Source: Thioglobus_A sp964344985
Lineage (GTDB): Bacteria; Pseudomonadota; Gammaproteobacteria; PS1; Pseudothioglobaceae
NCBI GenBank assembly: GCA_964344985.1
Contig: CAYFPI010000008.1
Coordinates: forward strand, 1 to 64,000
Direction: 5' to 3'
DNA length: 64,000 bases
How positions within the stretch are numbered: the first letter of the stretch is position 1; each line of letters begins with the position of its first letter. A program made the position numbers and the translations under genes. Below the pieces are notes generated by a model that worked only from the letters and a program-made list of their open reading frames with translations, ran no database searches and had not been told where the DNA came from. This document shows positions 33,508-42,846 of this stretch, piece after piece.

Positions 33508-34670
33508 GAGTGGTTGTTACGACTGGATTTTGACACCTGCGCATTAGTCCAAAATTCTGCAATGGGTTTTAATTCTGGATCAATACTTTGTGATCTTAAC
33601 AAAAGAAAATCGTAGGCCATTCTAAACCTTGGATGTTTTATGAGTTCTTTTGCTTTTTTTGGATTTTTCTTCTCTAATCTTGTTTGCATTAGCCAAGTAT
33701 CTTTAATGCGAGCAGTTAGCCATTTTGGCAAAGATACTTGCTTGATTTGGTTAATAATAACCTCTTCAGAAGCCTGACTCATGGCCAGAAATACTGAACG
33801 TTGTTTCTTACTAATAATGGCAAAACGCTCAGTTTGAGCTTGCCATAAAAATACAGCAAATAAAAAAGCAGGAGTAACAGGCTTGTTTTTGCTAATTCTT
33901 GCAGAGGTATTGTCCAGTGCTTTTTTAATAAAATCATTTTTGTGTGTTTGTTTAAATAAACACTTAAGCAAGCCATATTTTTCCAAGCGTTCAAACACTA
34001 AAAACCCATACTCATTATGAAATAGCTTAATACACTCTTCGTATAGACGTGCAGGAGAAATGTTACTTAATAGTTTTGCCTGCTGATGGATAGAGTTTTG
34101 AATCTCACTACTTAATTCAAAACCCAACTTTGTCTGAAAACGAACCGCCCTAATCATACGCACAGGGTCTTGCTCAAAACGCTCTAAAGGATTTCCAATG
34201 ATATGAATCTTCTTCGCTTTAATATCTTCCAGACCACCCACATAATCAAGCACTTCTTGTTTATCGATGTCATAATACAATGCATTAATATTAAAGTCTC
34301 GCCTAACCACATCATCTTCAATATTACCATAGTTGTTATCACGCACAATAACGCCATTTTTTGACGTTTGCACTTTGCCAGACCTAAAGGTAGCAACTTC
34401 AATAAATTTACGCGCTGAAAACATAACATGAACCAGACGGAACCGCCTGCCGATCAGACGTGAGCGTTTGAACAGTTTATGCACTTGCTCCGGTTTTGCA
34501 CTGGTAGCAATATCAAAATCTTTTGGTTCTAATCCAAGCAATAAATCTCTAACACAACCACCCACCAAGTAAACTTCAAAACCTGCTTTTTTAATAGTTT
34601 TTACTACTTTTATTGCATCTTTATCAAGTAATTTCTTGTCAAAACCAACTTGTTGACGCACAAGTTTCAT
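33504..34670 (-). CDS. pcnB: Poly(A) polymerase I
   Basis: PcnB adds 3' poly(A) tails that promote RNA decay. It has 388 residues. The nucleotidyltransferase head has FEVYLVGGCVRDLLLGLEPKDFDIAT (GG plus DxD) and RDFNINALYYD. The RNA-binding block is GRRFRLVHVMF, typical of PcnB rather than CCA-adding enzymes. The end of the family's C terminus is a basic tail, here short (KSSRNNHS). Assignment over Cca is good but not certain. PNPase (pnp) in this window is its usual partner in decay. Confidence 0.9.
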   Translation of the reverse strand: MKLVRQQVGFDKKLLDKDAIKVVKTIKKAGFEVYLVGGCVRDLLLGLEPKDFDIATSAKPEQVHKLFKRSRLIGRRFRLVHVMFSARKFIEVATFRSGKVQTSKNGVIVRDNNYGNIEDDVVRRDFNINALYYDIDKQEVLDYVGGLEDIKAKKIHIIGNPLERFEQDPVRMIRAVRFQTKLGFELSSEIQNSIHQQAKLLSNISPARLYEECIKLFHNEYGFLVFERLEKYGLLKCLFKQTHKNDFIKKALDNTSARISKNKPVTPAFLFAVFLWQAQTERFAIISKKQRSVFLAMSQASEEVIINQIKQVSLPKWLTARIKDTWLMQTRLEKKNPKKAKELIKHPRFRMAYDFLLLRSQSIDPELKPIAEFWTNAQVSKSSRNNHS

Positions 34671-34687
34671 GTGTTACTTTAAGTACT

Positions 34688-34978
34688 CTAAATCATAAAT
34701 CTTGGATTTGTAGCCTTAACAAGGTCGTCTAATATTTGGTTAGTTACCGCCTCATGAAAAGCACCCTCATCACGAAATGACCAAATATACATCTTTAACG
34801 ACTTAAGCTCTACACAAGCTTGATTTGCAATATATTCAAGGTGAAGCGTGGCAAAATCCGGCTGACCTGTTTTTGGACACAAGCAAGTAAATTCCGGCAT
34901 GTCAATCTGTATAACAAAATCACGCTCTGGATTTGGATTATCAAAAACTTCTAACTCTTTACTTGGCTGAGACGACAT
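34688..34978 (-). CDS. queF: NADPH-dependent preQ0 reductase, QueF type, lacking its C-terminal part
   Basis: QueF reduces 7-cyano-7-deazaguanine to preQ1 in queuosine synthesis. The catalytic motif CLCPKTGQPDFATLHL (Cys and Asp), the specificity block VELKSLKMYIWSFRDEGAFHEAV (His-Glu) and DDLVKATNPRFMI are present in 96 residues. The usual continuation after NPRF (EVVGRFNPRGGI and about 20 more) is absent: a TAG follows at once. Other frames do not contain it, so this is a deletion or truncation and not a simple frameshift. Activity is doubtful. pcnB starts 18 bases on. Confidence 0.85.
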   Translation of the reverse strand: MSSQPSKELEVFDNPNPERDFVIQIDMPEFTCLCPKTGQPDFATLHLEYIANQACVELKSLKMYIWSFRDEGAFHEAVTNQILDDLVKATNPRFMI

Positions 34979-35006
34979 GGATTTACTTCCTGTTTAAAAT
35001 GTGTGC

Positions 35007-36164
35007 TTATTTTACACGCTTAATAAAGAAACTGTAGGGGCTGGCAAACTTTCTATGACGCTGTGCGTAATAAAAAACAATCAGCAACATTGCTAATAAA
35101 TGCACCCACCATAAACCCACAATAGGCAAAGACTGGCCATGTTCTAGTGCCGATTTGGCCATTAGCAAAGCATTGTTATACAAAATAAAAATAACCACAC
35201 CAATCAAAACGCCTAAATTTTTCCCACCCCTTGGTGAAGCCTTACCCAAAAGAACACCTAATATTGATAAAACCAACACACTTAAAGGCTGGGATATTCG
35301 CCATTGCAGCTCTGCAGTTTCTTTAATATTGTCAGAAAATACCAGCTCCAAAGTTGGTTTGGACTCAACTTTACTAATTGTATTACTGGTTTTTTGCACT
35401 GAACCATCAATAATCTGCAAATCATACAAGTCAAAGTCAAGCACTTTTTTGTTATCATCTGAGGAAAACCCGTGATAACGTTTACCATCTTGCAAGCGTA
35501 AATAAACACTACCTGTTGTTGAATCTGTGTATTTTTGTGCTTTTTTTGCCAGTGTTATGACTGATCCATTGGCGCTTTTAGCATGAATAAAAACCTCTTG
35601 CATGTCTTGTGAATCAGATTCTATATTGCCAATAACTTTTGAAGCATAAAACACAATATCGCCATTTTTAAACTCTTGAAACTCCCCTTGTTTAATAAAT
35701 GAAAATTCTGAAGCGTTTTCACTACGATCCATGATAATGCTACGTTGCTCCTTGGACCACGGAACCGCAACTGTGGTTAAAAATAAAATAAAGATAAAAA
35801 TTACAACAACAATTGGCTGAATAAACACCATAAAATGCTTATCACCAATGCCTAAAGAGTTCATAACAATCGCTTCAGAATCTTTGTAAAACTTACTAAC
35901 TGCTAGAATAATAGCCAAGAATAAAGACAAGGATAAGATTAAAGGCACATCACGGATCATCTTAAAACCAATAACTGGCATCAAATCAGAAACTGCAATA
36001 TTCAATTTCATGCTTTCTTTAATGACCAAAACCAGCTGATTACCAAACACAACCAAGCCAATAACAATAAAAACCGCTGCTAACAACATTAATACACGGC
36101 GCATTAAGTATTTAGCAACAATGCTATTTTGAAGTTTTAAAGCTTGGGTTATAACTGTTTTCAT
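35007..36164 (-). CDS. lptF: Lipopolysaccharide export permease LptF
   Basis: LptF with LptG and the LptB ATPase extracts LPS from the inner membrane. The protein has 385 residues. N-terminal helices (LMRRVLMLLAAVFIVIGLVVFG) precede LSLFLAIILAVSKFYKDSEAIVMNSLGI, a large periplasmic beta-jellyroll containing FIKQGEFQEFKNGDIVFYAS, and the C-terminal ELQWRISQPLSVLVLSILGVLL with GKASPRGGK. These fit LptF rather than LptG. The usual lptG partner is not adjacent. Confidence 0.88.
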   Translation of the reverse strand: MKTVITQALKLQNSIVAKYLMRRVLMLLAAVFIVIGLVVFGNQLVLVIKESMKLNIAVSDLMPVIGFKMIRDVPLILSLSLFLAIILAVSKFYKDSEAIVMNSLGIGDKHFMVFIQPIVVVIFIFILFLTTVAVPWSKEQRSIIMDRSENASEFSFIKQGEFQEFKNGDIVFYASKVIGNIESDSQDMQEVFIHAKSANGSVITLAKKAQKYTDSTTGSVYLRLQDGKRYHGFSSDDNKKVLDFDLYDLQIIDGSVQKTSNTISKVESKPTLELVFSDNIKETAELQWRISQPLSVLVLSILGVLLGKASPRGGKNLGVLIGVVIFILYNNALLMAKSALEHGQSLPIVGLWWVHLLAMLLIVFYYAQRHRKFASPYSFFIKRVK

Positions 36165-36212
36165 GGCTCAAGTATGATTAACTACTTGATAGTATAAACC
36201 AAAATATTGAAT

Positions 36213-37475
36213 TTATTTCTTTTGCGACATTGACGAGAAGAACTCATCGTTTGTTTTTGTCATCTTTAATCTATCAATTAAGAACTCAGCTGCTTCAACT
36301 GTATCCATAGGATGAAGGATCTTTCTTAGAATCCACATCTTTTGCAGCTCTTTTTCATCAGTAATCAACTCTTCACGACGTGTGCCTGATGCATTGATAT
36401 TAATGGCAGGGAAAATACGTTTTTCACTTAAACGACGCTCAAGATGAAGCTCCATATTACCCGTTCCTTTAAACTCTTGGTAAATTACCTCATCCATCTT
36501 AGAGCCGGTATCAATCAAAGCAGTTGCAATGATGGTAATACTGCCACCATTTTCAATGTTTCTAGCTGCACCAAAAAAACGCTTAGGACGTTGCAGAGCA
36601 TTAGCATCCACACCACCTGTTAACACCTTACCTGAAGATGGTGCAACCGTATTGTATGCGCGAGCAAGTCTTGTAATCGAGTCAAGCAAAATAATCACGT
36701 CTTTGCCTTGTTCAGCGCGTCTTTTTGCTTTTTGTATCACCATCTCTGCCACTTGAACATGGCGTTTTGCAGGCTCATCAAATGTTGAGGCAATTACTTC
36801 ACCACGAACTGTGCGTGCCATTTCTGTTACTTCTTCTGGACGCTCATCAATCAGCAAAACAATCAATTCACACTCAGGATTATTACGCGCTATAGAAGCT
36901 GCGATGTTTTGCATGATCATGGTTTTACCTGCTTTAGGTGGCGCTACCAACAACCCTCTTTGACCCTTGCCAAATGGTGCGACCAGATCTATCACTCTAG
37001 CAGTAATATCTTCAGTGCCGCCGCTACCAATTTCTAATGTTAAGCGCTCATTAGGATGAATAGGCGTTAACGAGGCAAATGGCACTCTATTTCTAACATT
37101 GTCAGGATTCTCTCCATTAACTTCTGAGACTTGAACCAAGGCAAAGTATTTTTCACCTTTTTTTGGCGCTCTAATCTTTCCAGTTACCAAATCACCAGTT
37201 GATAAATTAAATCGTCTTATCTGATTAGGTGAAATATAAATATCATCTGCACCTGAGGTATAAGAGTCATCACTAGATCTTAAAAAACCATAACCATCTT
37301 GTAAAACATCCAAAACACCATCACCAAGAACTTCTTCATTGTTAGCAGCTTTAGCTTTAAGAATGATAAAAATTAATGTTTGTTTTTTGGCTCTAGAAAT
37401 ATTTTCTGCACCTAATGATTGTGCAAGCTCTAATAATTCTTCAGGAGATGATTTTTTAAGTTCTGATAGTTTCAT
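36213..37475 (-). CDS. rho: Transcription termination factor Rho
   Basis: Rho is the hexameric RNA helicase that ends untranslated transcripts. It has 420 residues. The RNA-binding N-terminal region has LKKSSPEELLELAQSLGAEN, GVLDVLQDGYGFLRSS and YISPNQIRRFNL. The ATPase core has LVAPPKAGKTMIMQNIA (P-loop), VIILLDSITRLARAYN and SGKVLTGGVDANALQRPKRFFGAARNI (Q- and R-loops). It follows trxA by 117 bases, a common gammaproteobacterial order. A Rof-like inhibitor is at 53116. Confidence 0.98.
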   Translation of the reverse strand: MKLSELKKSSPEELLELAQSLGAENISRAKKQTLIFIILKAKAANNEEVLGDGVLDVLQDGYGFLRSSDDSYTSGADDIYISPNQIRRFNLSTGDLVTGKIRAPKKGEKYFALVQVSEVNGENPDNVRNRVPFASLTPIHPNERLTLEIGSGGTEDITARVIDLVAPFGKGQRGLLVAPPKAGKTMIMQNIAASIARNNPECELIVLLIDERPEEVTEMARTVRGEVIASTFDEPAKRHVQVAEMVIQKAKRRAEQGKDVIILLDSITRLARAYNTVAPSSGKVLTGGVDANALQRPKRFFGAARNIENGGSITIIATALIDTGSKMDEVIYQEFKGTGNMELHLERRLSEKRIFPAININASGTRREELITDEKELQKMWILRKILHPMDTVEAAEFLIDRLKMTKTNDEFFSSMSQKK

Positions 37476-37592
37476 GAAATGTCCAAATGATCATTAGCGA
37501 TACTAATTATTTTTTTAAACGCTAAAGGCGGGTTAAGATTTGTTTTTTGCCAATTATTTAAGAAAAAATAACCGGCATATGTTTTGTTTTTA

Positions 37593-37919
37593 TTATATAT
37601 TTGAGTCGATAAATGCACTTAATTCTGCCTTTGATAGTGCGCCCATTTTAGTAGCAGCTACTGCACCATCTTTAAATAACAACATAGTTGGAATGCCACG
37701 AATGCCGTACTTAGGAGGCGTTTGATCGTTTTCATCAACGTTAAGCTTGGCAATAACAACCTTACCATCATACTCGTCTGCAATTTCATCAAGCACTGGC
37801 GCCAATGCTTTACAAGGACCGCACCACTCTGCCCAAAAATCTACCAATACTGCTTGTGAAGAATTAATAACATCTGCATCAAAAGAATCATCTGTTAGCG
37901 CTAAAATTTTATCGTTCAT
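37593..37919 (-). CDS. trxA: Thioredoxin
   Basis: Thioredoxin 1 of 108 residues reduces protein disulfides in the cytoplasm. It has the classic active site FWAEWCGPCKALAPVL with WCGPC, cis-proline GIRGIPTMLLFK, and the buried Asp near SSQAVLVDFWA. Length is exact. trxA directly upstream of rho is conserved order. It lies between glnD and rho; the 117 bases to rho are AT-rich. Confidence 0.97.
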   Translation of the reverse strand: MNDKILALTDDSFDADVINSSQAVLVDFWAEWCGPCKALAPVLDEIADEYDGKVVIAKLNVDENDQTPPKYGIRGIPTMLLFKDGAVAATKMGALSKAELSAFIDSNI

Positions 37920-38013
37920 AGGTTTTATGTAATATTATTCTGAAATGAAAAAGAACAGCAGAACTGCTGTAAGTGAAGAAATTATAACATTATTAGATTC
38001 AAATACTAGCTTT

Positions 38014-40536
38014 TTACAATCTTTCTTTAAGAATTGTTTTTAGCTTTGATTGTTGCTCAGAACCCAAAGGTTGTTTTAATTCATTGTTGATAAAAAATAC
38101 ATCCTCCACCCTCTCACCCATGGTGGAAATTCTAGCATTAACCAAAGAAATATTTAATTCATAAAAAGCATAAGCAACATTAGATAAAACCCCTTGCTTA
38201 TCCAAAGTGTTTAACTCTAATTGGGTTAAATTCCACTTGTTGTTAATACTGAATTTAATATCCACCTTGTGCTCAAAATGTCGATGCGCATAACGTTCTC
38301 CAACATTTCTAATTACCACATCGGAATTGCTCAACTCACTACTAATCTCTTGTATTAAGTCAATATTTTCTAAAATATTATTTTGCAGAACGCTGATTGT
38401 GTTGTAAGCCCTATGATCTTTTGTTGTCAGAATTTTAGCGTCAACAATTTCCAAATCTAGGCGCTCCATAACACTAACAAGCTTAAAAAACAAACCTTTA
38501 AAATCTTGACATAAAATAAAAATATCAACAACATTATTTTCAGATATTTTCGACCTAACAATAATATCTTCATTATTGCCACTTGACAATATATTCAAAT
38601 GCCACAAAACATCCTCTAACGAATAACGAAGATAGTAATCCTTCGGCAAACTCTCAAGAGATCTGTTGATAAATTCTATTTCAAACCCTTGTTGTGTAGC
38701 GCTTTCAATAATTAATGACTTATTGTCTTTAGCTTGTTGAGCGCTAGTAGGTGTGTTAATTGTTTCACTCTCAAGGTAAATTTTAGCCCTATTAAACAAT
38801 TTCTTTAATAAGGCGTCTTTCCAATCATTCCACAAGTCGTCTTTAGTTGCTCGAATGTCTGCGACAGTCAATAAATACAACAACTCCAGTGTTTCAATTG
38901 AACCTACTTGATTGGCAAATTCAGCAATGATACTTTGATCGTCTATGTCCTGTTTTTGTGCAACTATCGACATAAGCAAATGACTCTCAACCAAATTGGA
39001 AACCAATTGAGAATCTGTATTATTAAACTGGTGTTGTTTGCAAAAATTAAACGCATCAATGGCACCAAGCTTGCCATGATCACCACCTCTTCCTTTTGCT
39101 ATGTCATGAAATAGGCCTGCCAATATTAACAACTCTGGCTTACGAATAGTGTGTGCAATCTCACTACACAAAGGAAACTCATGATCAAAGTCACTCACAA
39201 AAAAACGTCTTAGGTTTCTAATAACAAATAACGTATGCTGATCAACTGTAAAACTATGAAAAAGATCATATTGCATCAAGCCCATAATTTTTCCAAATTC
39301 TGGAATATAGTGCTCCAAAACACCATAGCGATTCATAAGTTTTAATGCTTTATTAACACCTTGATTTTGCTGCAATAACTCAATAAACAAGCGGTTATTA
39401 TTGCGATCTTTATAATAGTTTTGATCAATCAAATCAATACTACTTTGCATTTGTCTTAAGGTTCCAGCACTAATACCACGAACATAACTATGTTTGGCAA
39501 TCAGCAAAAAAACCTCAATAAACGAACTCGGTGTTTGTATGAAAACTTGGTCATTATTAGCATGAATATAACCGTAGCTAATTTTGAATCTTTCATTAAG
39601 ATACTGAGTATTTAACACCTTATCTTCTAATAATTGCAGCAAGATATCATTCAATCTAGAGACTTTTGTAACTGTCTGATAATAATCTTTCATTAGGCGT
39701 TCAACCGCTAAAGACTCTCCATTGGTATAGCCTAGCATGCTGGCAACTTGTTTTTGATGTTGAAAAGCCAAGCGATCTTCACGGCGATTGGCAATAATAT
39801 GCAATGCAAATCGAACTTTCCACAAAAACATTTGTGATGTTTTTAACAACTCATACTCACTCTCGCTCAAATATTTCTTCTTAACAAGCTCAAACAAGGT
39901 ATTAACATCAAAATACCATTTTGCCACCCAGGCCACTGTTTGGATATCTCGAAGCCCTCCTGGGCTTTCTTTAACATTAGGTTCAAGGTTGTACGCCGTA
40001 TTAGAAAAACTTAAATGTCGATTTTGTTGTTCTTTTTGCTTTTCTACCAAAAATGATTGAGAGGACCAGCTGCTGGATTTAATGGTCGTTTTCATTCTCG
40101 AAAACAACGACAAATCCCCAGTAATTACTCTTGATTCCAGCATGTTAGTAACAATACTCAAATCATCAATAACACCAGAACAATCGTTAATATCTCTACT
40201 GGCATGGCCAACCTCTAAACCAACATCCCATAAAAATGTCAAAAATGTAGAGATTTTTTCTTGATAATCTTTGTGTGAATTGTCAGGAATTAAAATCAGT
40301 AGGTCGATATCAGAATATAGATGCAGCTCAGATCTGCCATAACCACCGACTGCAACCAATGACAATTGATCAGGCATATTTAGCTCTAACCAAATATCTC
40401 GTAACAACTCATCAACACCATTTGCTCTAGCCAGAACAAAACCCTCTACTGCTGAAGTAGAGTTAAGAAACCCTTCTTTTAAAGATGTTTGTAATGCTTG
40501 ATAACGACCCTTGTACTCATCTAATTGCATGTACAA
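38014..40536 (-). CDS. glnD: PII uridylyltransferase/uridylyl-removing enzyme GlnD
   Basis: GlnD senses glutamine and adds or removes UMP on PII proteins, which govern glutamine synthetase adenylylation. It has 840 residues. The N-terminal nucleotidyltransferase has VGGYGRSELHLYSDIDLLIL (GG, DxD). The central HD domain has DIAKGRGGDHGK. Two C-terminal ACT domains follow (regions starting near VVDIFILCQDFKGLFFKLV and LELNTLDKQGVLSNVAYAF). Two ATG codons, at 40536 and 40530, are both possible. It links to glnA in this window functionally. Confidence 0.96.
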   Translation of the reverse strand: MYMQLDEYKGRYQALQTSLKEGFLNSTSAVEGFVLARANGVDELLRDIWLELNMPDQLSLVAVGGYGRSELHLYSDIDLLILIPDNSHKDYQEKISTFLTFLWDVGLEVGHASRDINDCSGVIDDLSIVTNMLESRVITGDLSLFSRMKTTIKSSSWSSQSFLVEKQKEQQNRHLSFSNTAYNLEPNVKESPGGLRDIQTVAWVAKWYFDVNTLFELVKKKYLSESEYELLKTSQMFLWKVRFALHIIANRREDRLAFQHQKQVASMLGYTNGESLAVERLMKDYYQTVTKVSRLNDILLQLLEDKVLNTQYLNERFKISYGYIHANNDQVFIQTPSSFIEVFLLIAKHSYVRGISAGTLRQMQSSIDLIDQNYYKDRNNNRLFIELLQQNQGVNKALKLMNRYGVLEHYIPEFGKIMGLMQYDLFHSFTVDQHTLFVIRNLRRFFVSDFDHEFPLCSEIAHTIRKPELLILAGLFHDIAKGRGGDHGKLGAIDAFNFCKQHQFNNTDSQLVSNLVESHLLMSIVAQKQDIDDQSIIAEFANQVGSIETLELLYLLTVADIRATKDDLWNDWKDALLKKLFNRAKIYLESETINTPTSAQQAKDNKSLIIESATQQGFEIEFINRSLESLPKDYYLRYSLEDVLWHLNILSSGNNEDIIVRSKISENNVVDIFILCQDFKGLFFKLVSVMERLDLEIVDAKILTTKDHRAYNTISVLQNNILENIDLIQEISSELSNSDVVIRNVGERYAHRHFEHKVDIKFSINNKWNLTQLELNTLDKQGVLSNVAYAFYELNISLVNARISTMGERVEDVFFINNELKQPLGSEQQSKLKTILKERL

Positions 40537-40548
40537 ATGATAACCAAT

Positions 40549-41937
40549 TTAATCGCTTTGTTGGGAGATATACTCAAGCGCCATTTGTAAGCGATTAATG
40601 GTTCTGTCTTTACCAACTAGCTCAGCCACCATATCAATAGCACCTGCATTGCCATTACCACTCAAAGCCAGTCTAAATGGTTGTCCAACTTTTCCAAAAC
40701 CCACTTCTAGCTCACTACAAATATCTTTTACAATTTGGTGGATGGCTTCTTTTTTCCAATCATCAAGTGCATTAAGTTTTTGCATTAACAATTCGATAAT
40801 AGGACGAGCATTTGACTTGAATTGTTTATTAGCTAATTTTTCATCAAATGAATCAAAATCTTGATAAAACATTTTCATGCCACTTGTCATCTCAACTAAA
40901 GTTTTCGATCTTTCTTGTAGTGAGGCAACCACTAAAGCAAGTTTAGGGCCGTTGTTAACATCAATAGATTGATAATCCAAATGCCAAGATAAATGCTTAA
41001 TCAAATGTTCGACTGTTGAGTTTTTAATATACTCTTGATTAAGCCACAGTAGCTTATCTTGATTAAAACTAGCGGCTGATTTATTAATGTCTTTCAAATC
41101 AAAAAGATTAACAATTTCATCAAGTGAAAAAATCTCTTGATCTCCATGTGACCAGCCCAAACGCACTAAATAATTAAGCAGCGCTTCAGGCAAAAACCCT
41201 TCATCACGATACGCCATTACACTAACTGCACCATGACGCTTTGACAGTCGCGCACCATCACCACCTAGAATCATTGGCAAGTGAGAAAATTCTGGCAATT
41301 CCCATCCTAGCGCTTCATATAAATTAATTTGTCTTGGGGTGTTATTAATATGATCATCACCACGAATAACACTATCAATTCGCATATCATGATCATCAAC
41401 AACAACGGTTAAGTTATATGTTGGCGTACCATCACTACGTGCAATAATAAGATCATCCAACTCTTGATTAGCGACAGATATTTTGCCCTTAACCCTATCA
41501 TCAAAAGATACAACCCCTTGTGTTGGATTTTTAAATCTAACCACGCCAGATTTAAGATTTTTTTCACGACAACAGCCGTCGTATTTTGCCTTTTCACCTT
41601 TGGCGGTTAGTTCATCTCGCAAGATTTGCAAACGCTCTTTTGAACATTCGCAATAATAAGCTTTATCCTCATCTAGTAATTGCTTAATAACCTCTTCATA
41701 ACGCCCAAATCTTTGAGTTTGATAAAACGGCCCTTCGTCATGCTCAAGACCTAACCATTCCATACCATCTAAAATTGCATCAACCGATGCTTGAGTAGAA
41801 CGCTCTGTATCTGTATCTTCAATACGAAGTACAAATTTTCCTTGTTGTTTTCTTGCCCAAGCCCAAGCAAAAAGTGCAGTACGTGCACCGCCAATATGAA
41901 GATATCCTGTTGGAGAAGGAGCGAACCTTGATTTCAT
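40549..41937 (-). CDS. gltX: Glutamyl-tRNA synthetase
   Basis: A class I aminoacyl-tRNA synthetase of 462 residues. It has the HIGH-like FAPSPTGYLHIGGARTALF, the KMSKS-like ARLSKRHGAVSV and zinc-site cysteines around YYCECSKERL and YDGCCREKN. Rossmann and C-terminal helical anticodon domain are complete. It lies 12 bases before glnD and 9 after the Sel1 gene on the minus strand, so it may be cotranscribed with them. The cysteine pair in CCREKN is typical of the zinc-type enzyme. Confidence 0.96.
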   Translation of the reverse strand: MKSRFAPSPTGYLHIGGARTALFAWAWARKQQGKFVLRIEDTDTERSTQASVDAILDGMEWLGLEHDEGPFYQTQRFGRYEEVIKQLLDEDKAYYCECSKERLQILRDELTAKGEKAKYDGCCREKNLKSGVVRFKNPTQGVVSFDDRVKGKISVANQELDDLIIARSDGTPTYNLTVVVDDHDMRIDSVIRGDDHINNTPRQINLYEALGWELPEFSHLPMILGGDGARLSKRHGAVSVMAYRDEGFLPEALLNYLVRLGWSHGDQEIFSLDEIVNLFDLKDINKSAASFNQDKLLWLNQEYIKNSTVEHLIKHLSWHLDYQSIDVNNGPKLALVVASLQERSKTLVEMTSGMKMFYQDFDSFDEKLANKQFKSNARPIIELLMQKLNALDDWKKEAIHQIVKDICSELEVGFGKVGQPFRLALSGNGNAGAIDMVAELVGKDRTINRLQMALEYISQQSD

Positions 41938-41946
41938 AATATTTAT

Positions 41947-42402
41947 TTAATGAGGTGTGTTAATTTCAGCAGCCTTGTCGTACCATAACTGCGCCGTTTC
42001 CAAATCTTGAGGCACTTCCTTGCCATCCTCATACAGCATGCCCAGAGTATACATTGGGCCTGGAATGCCAAATTCAGCTGCTTTTTCAAACCACTCAATA
42101 GCTAATAAGATGTCTTTATCCACACCTTCACCTGTCATATAAGCAACACCTATCATATGATGTGCGTAAGCATGTCCTTGTTCAGCGGCTTTTAAAAAAT
42201 TCTCAAAACCCAGTGGACGATTCTCCACCATACCCAAACCATTCATTTGCATCATACCTAGGCGCCATTGACACTCAGCATCTCCTTTGGCAGCTAATGG
42301 CGCTAACAATTGATAAGCCATAGAAAAATTTTTGCTGTCAAAAGCCGCTATGCCACTTTCTAAATCAGCATTATAAATATCATTAGAATCAGAATTGCTC
42401 AC
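41947..42402 (-). CDS. Sel1-repeat (TPR-like) protein
   Basis: The protein of 151 residues is made of Sel1-like repeats of about 36 residues: DAECQWRLGMMQMNGLGM, HAYAHHMIGVAYMTGEGVDK, and IPGPMYTLGMLYEDGKEVPQ, each with the A/G pattern and followed by a helix pair ending in W-F/W-Y. It has no signal peptide. Such repeats mediate protein-protein contacts; the partner is unknown. It precedes gltX by 9 bases on the same strand. Confidence 0.85.
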   Translation of the reverse strand: MSNSDSNDIYNADLESGIAAFDSKNFSMAYQLLAPLAAKGDAECQWRLGMMQMNGLGMVENRPLGFENFLKAAEQGHAYAHHMIGVAYMTGEGVDKDILLAIEWFEKAAEFGIPGPMYTLGMLYEDGKEVPQDLETAQLWYDKAAEINTPH

Positions 42403-42483
42403 AAGTTTTCTCTAATACAAAAAGACAATAATTTTACACTGTTATAATGACTTAATAATCACCAAAGAATTGTCGTTATTCAA

Positions 42484-42846
42484 ATGGAATTCTCTCAGCA
42501 AGAAAATAACCAAAACAGCATTACTTCAATAGAAAAAGACTACGTTAGTCTTGAGTATAAAAAAGTAAAAACACCTTGTTTTATTTCAAAAAAATATTCT
42601 TGTGAAATTGATATTAACAATATTGACTCTATTAACAAACAAGCTTTATTTCCACTCAGCATTCATGATGATATAGATTTACTTATTATTGGTACTGGAG
42701 ATAAGTCTGTTTTTTTAAGTCCAAAACAACAAGTTGAAATTCAGAACATGGGTATTGGTATTGAGAGTATGAATAACCAATCTGCGTGTCGTAGTTTTAA
42801 CTTGCTACTTTCTGATGCTAGGAACGTTGGGTTGTTACTATTGTGA
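42484..42846 (+). CDS. Mth938/DUF498-family protein
   Basis: The product has 120 residues. It has the family core ALFPLSIHDDIDLLIIGTGDKS, then LSPKQQVEIQNMGIGIESMNNQSACRSFNLLLSDARNVGLLLL, matching Mth938/NDUFAF3-like proteins. The conserved MNNxxAxRTxNxLxxExR pattern is present in part (MNNQSACRSFNLLL). Its role in bacteria is unknown. Its stop overlaps the rodA GTG by 4 bases, so it heads the envelope operon. Confidence 0.82.
   Translation: MEFSQQENNQNSITSIEKDYVSLEYKKVKTPCFISKKYSCEIDINNIDSINKQALFPLSIHDDIDLLIIGTGDKSVFLSPKQQVEIQNMGIGIESMNNQSACRSFNLLLSDARNVGLLLL

Noticed and set aside
37548..37577. Hairpin TGCC-TTATTT / AAATAA-GGCA between rho and trxA
   Set aside because: Too AT-rich and not followed by T on the strand of the genes; I could not call it a terminator or leader element.
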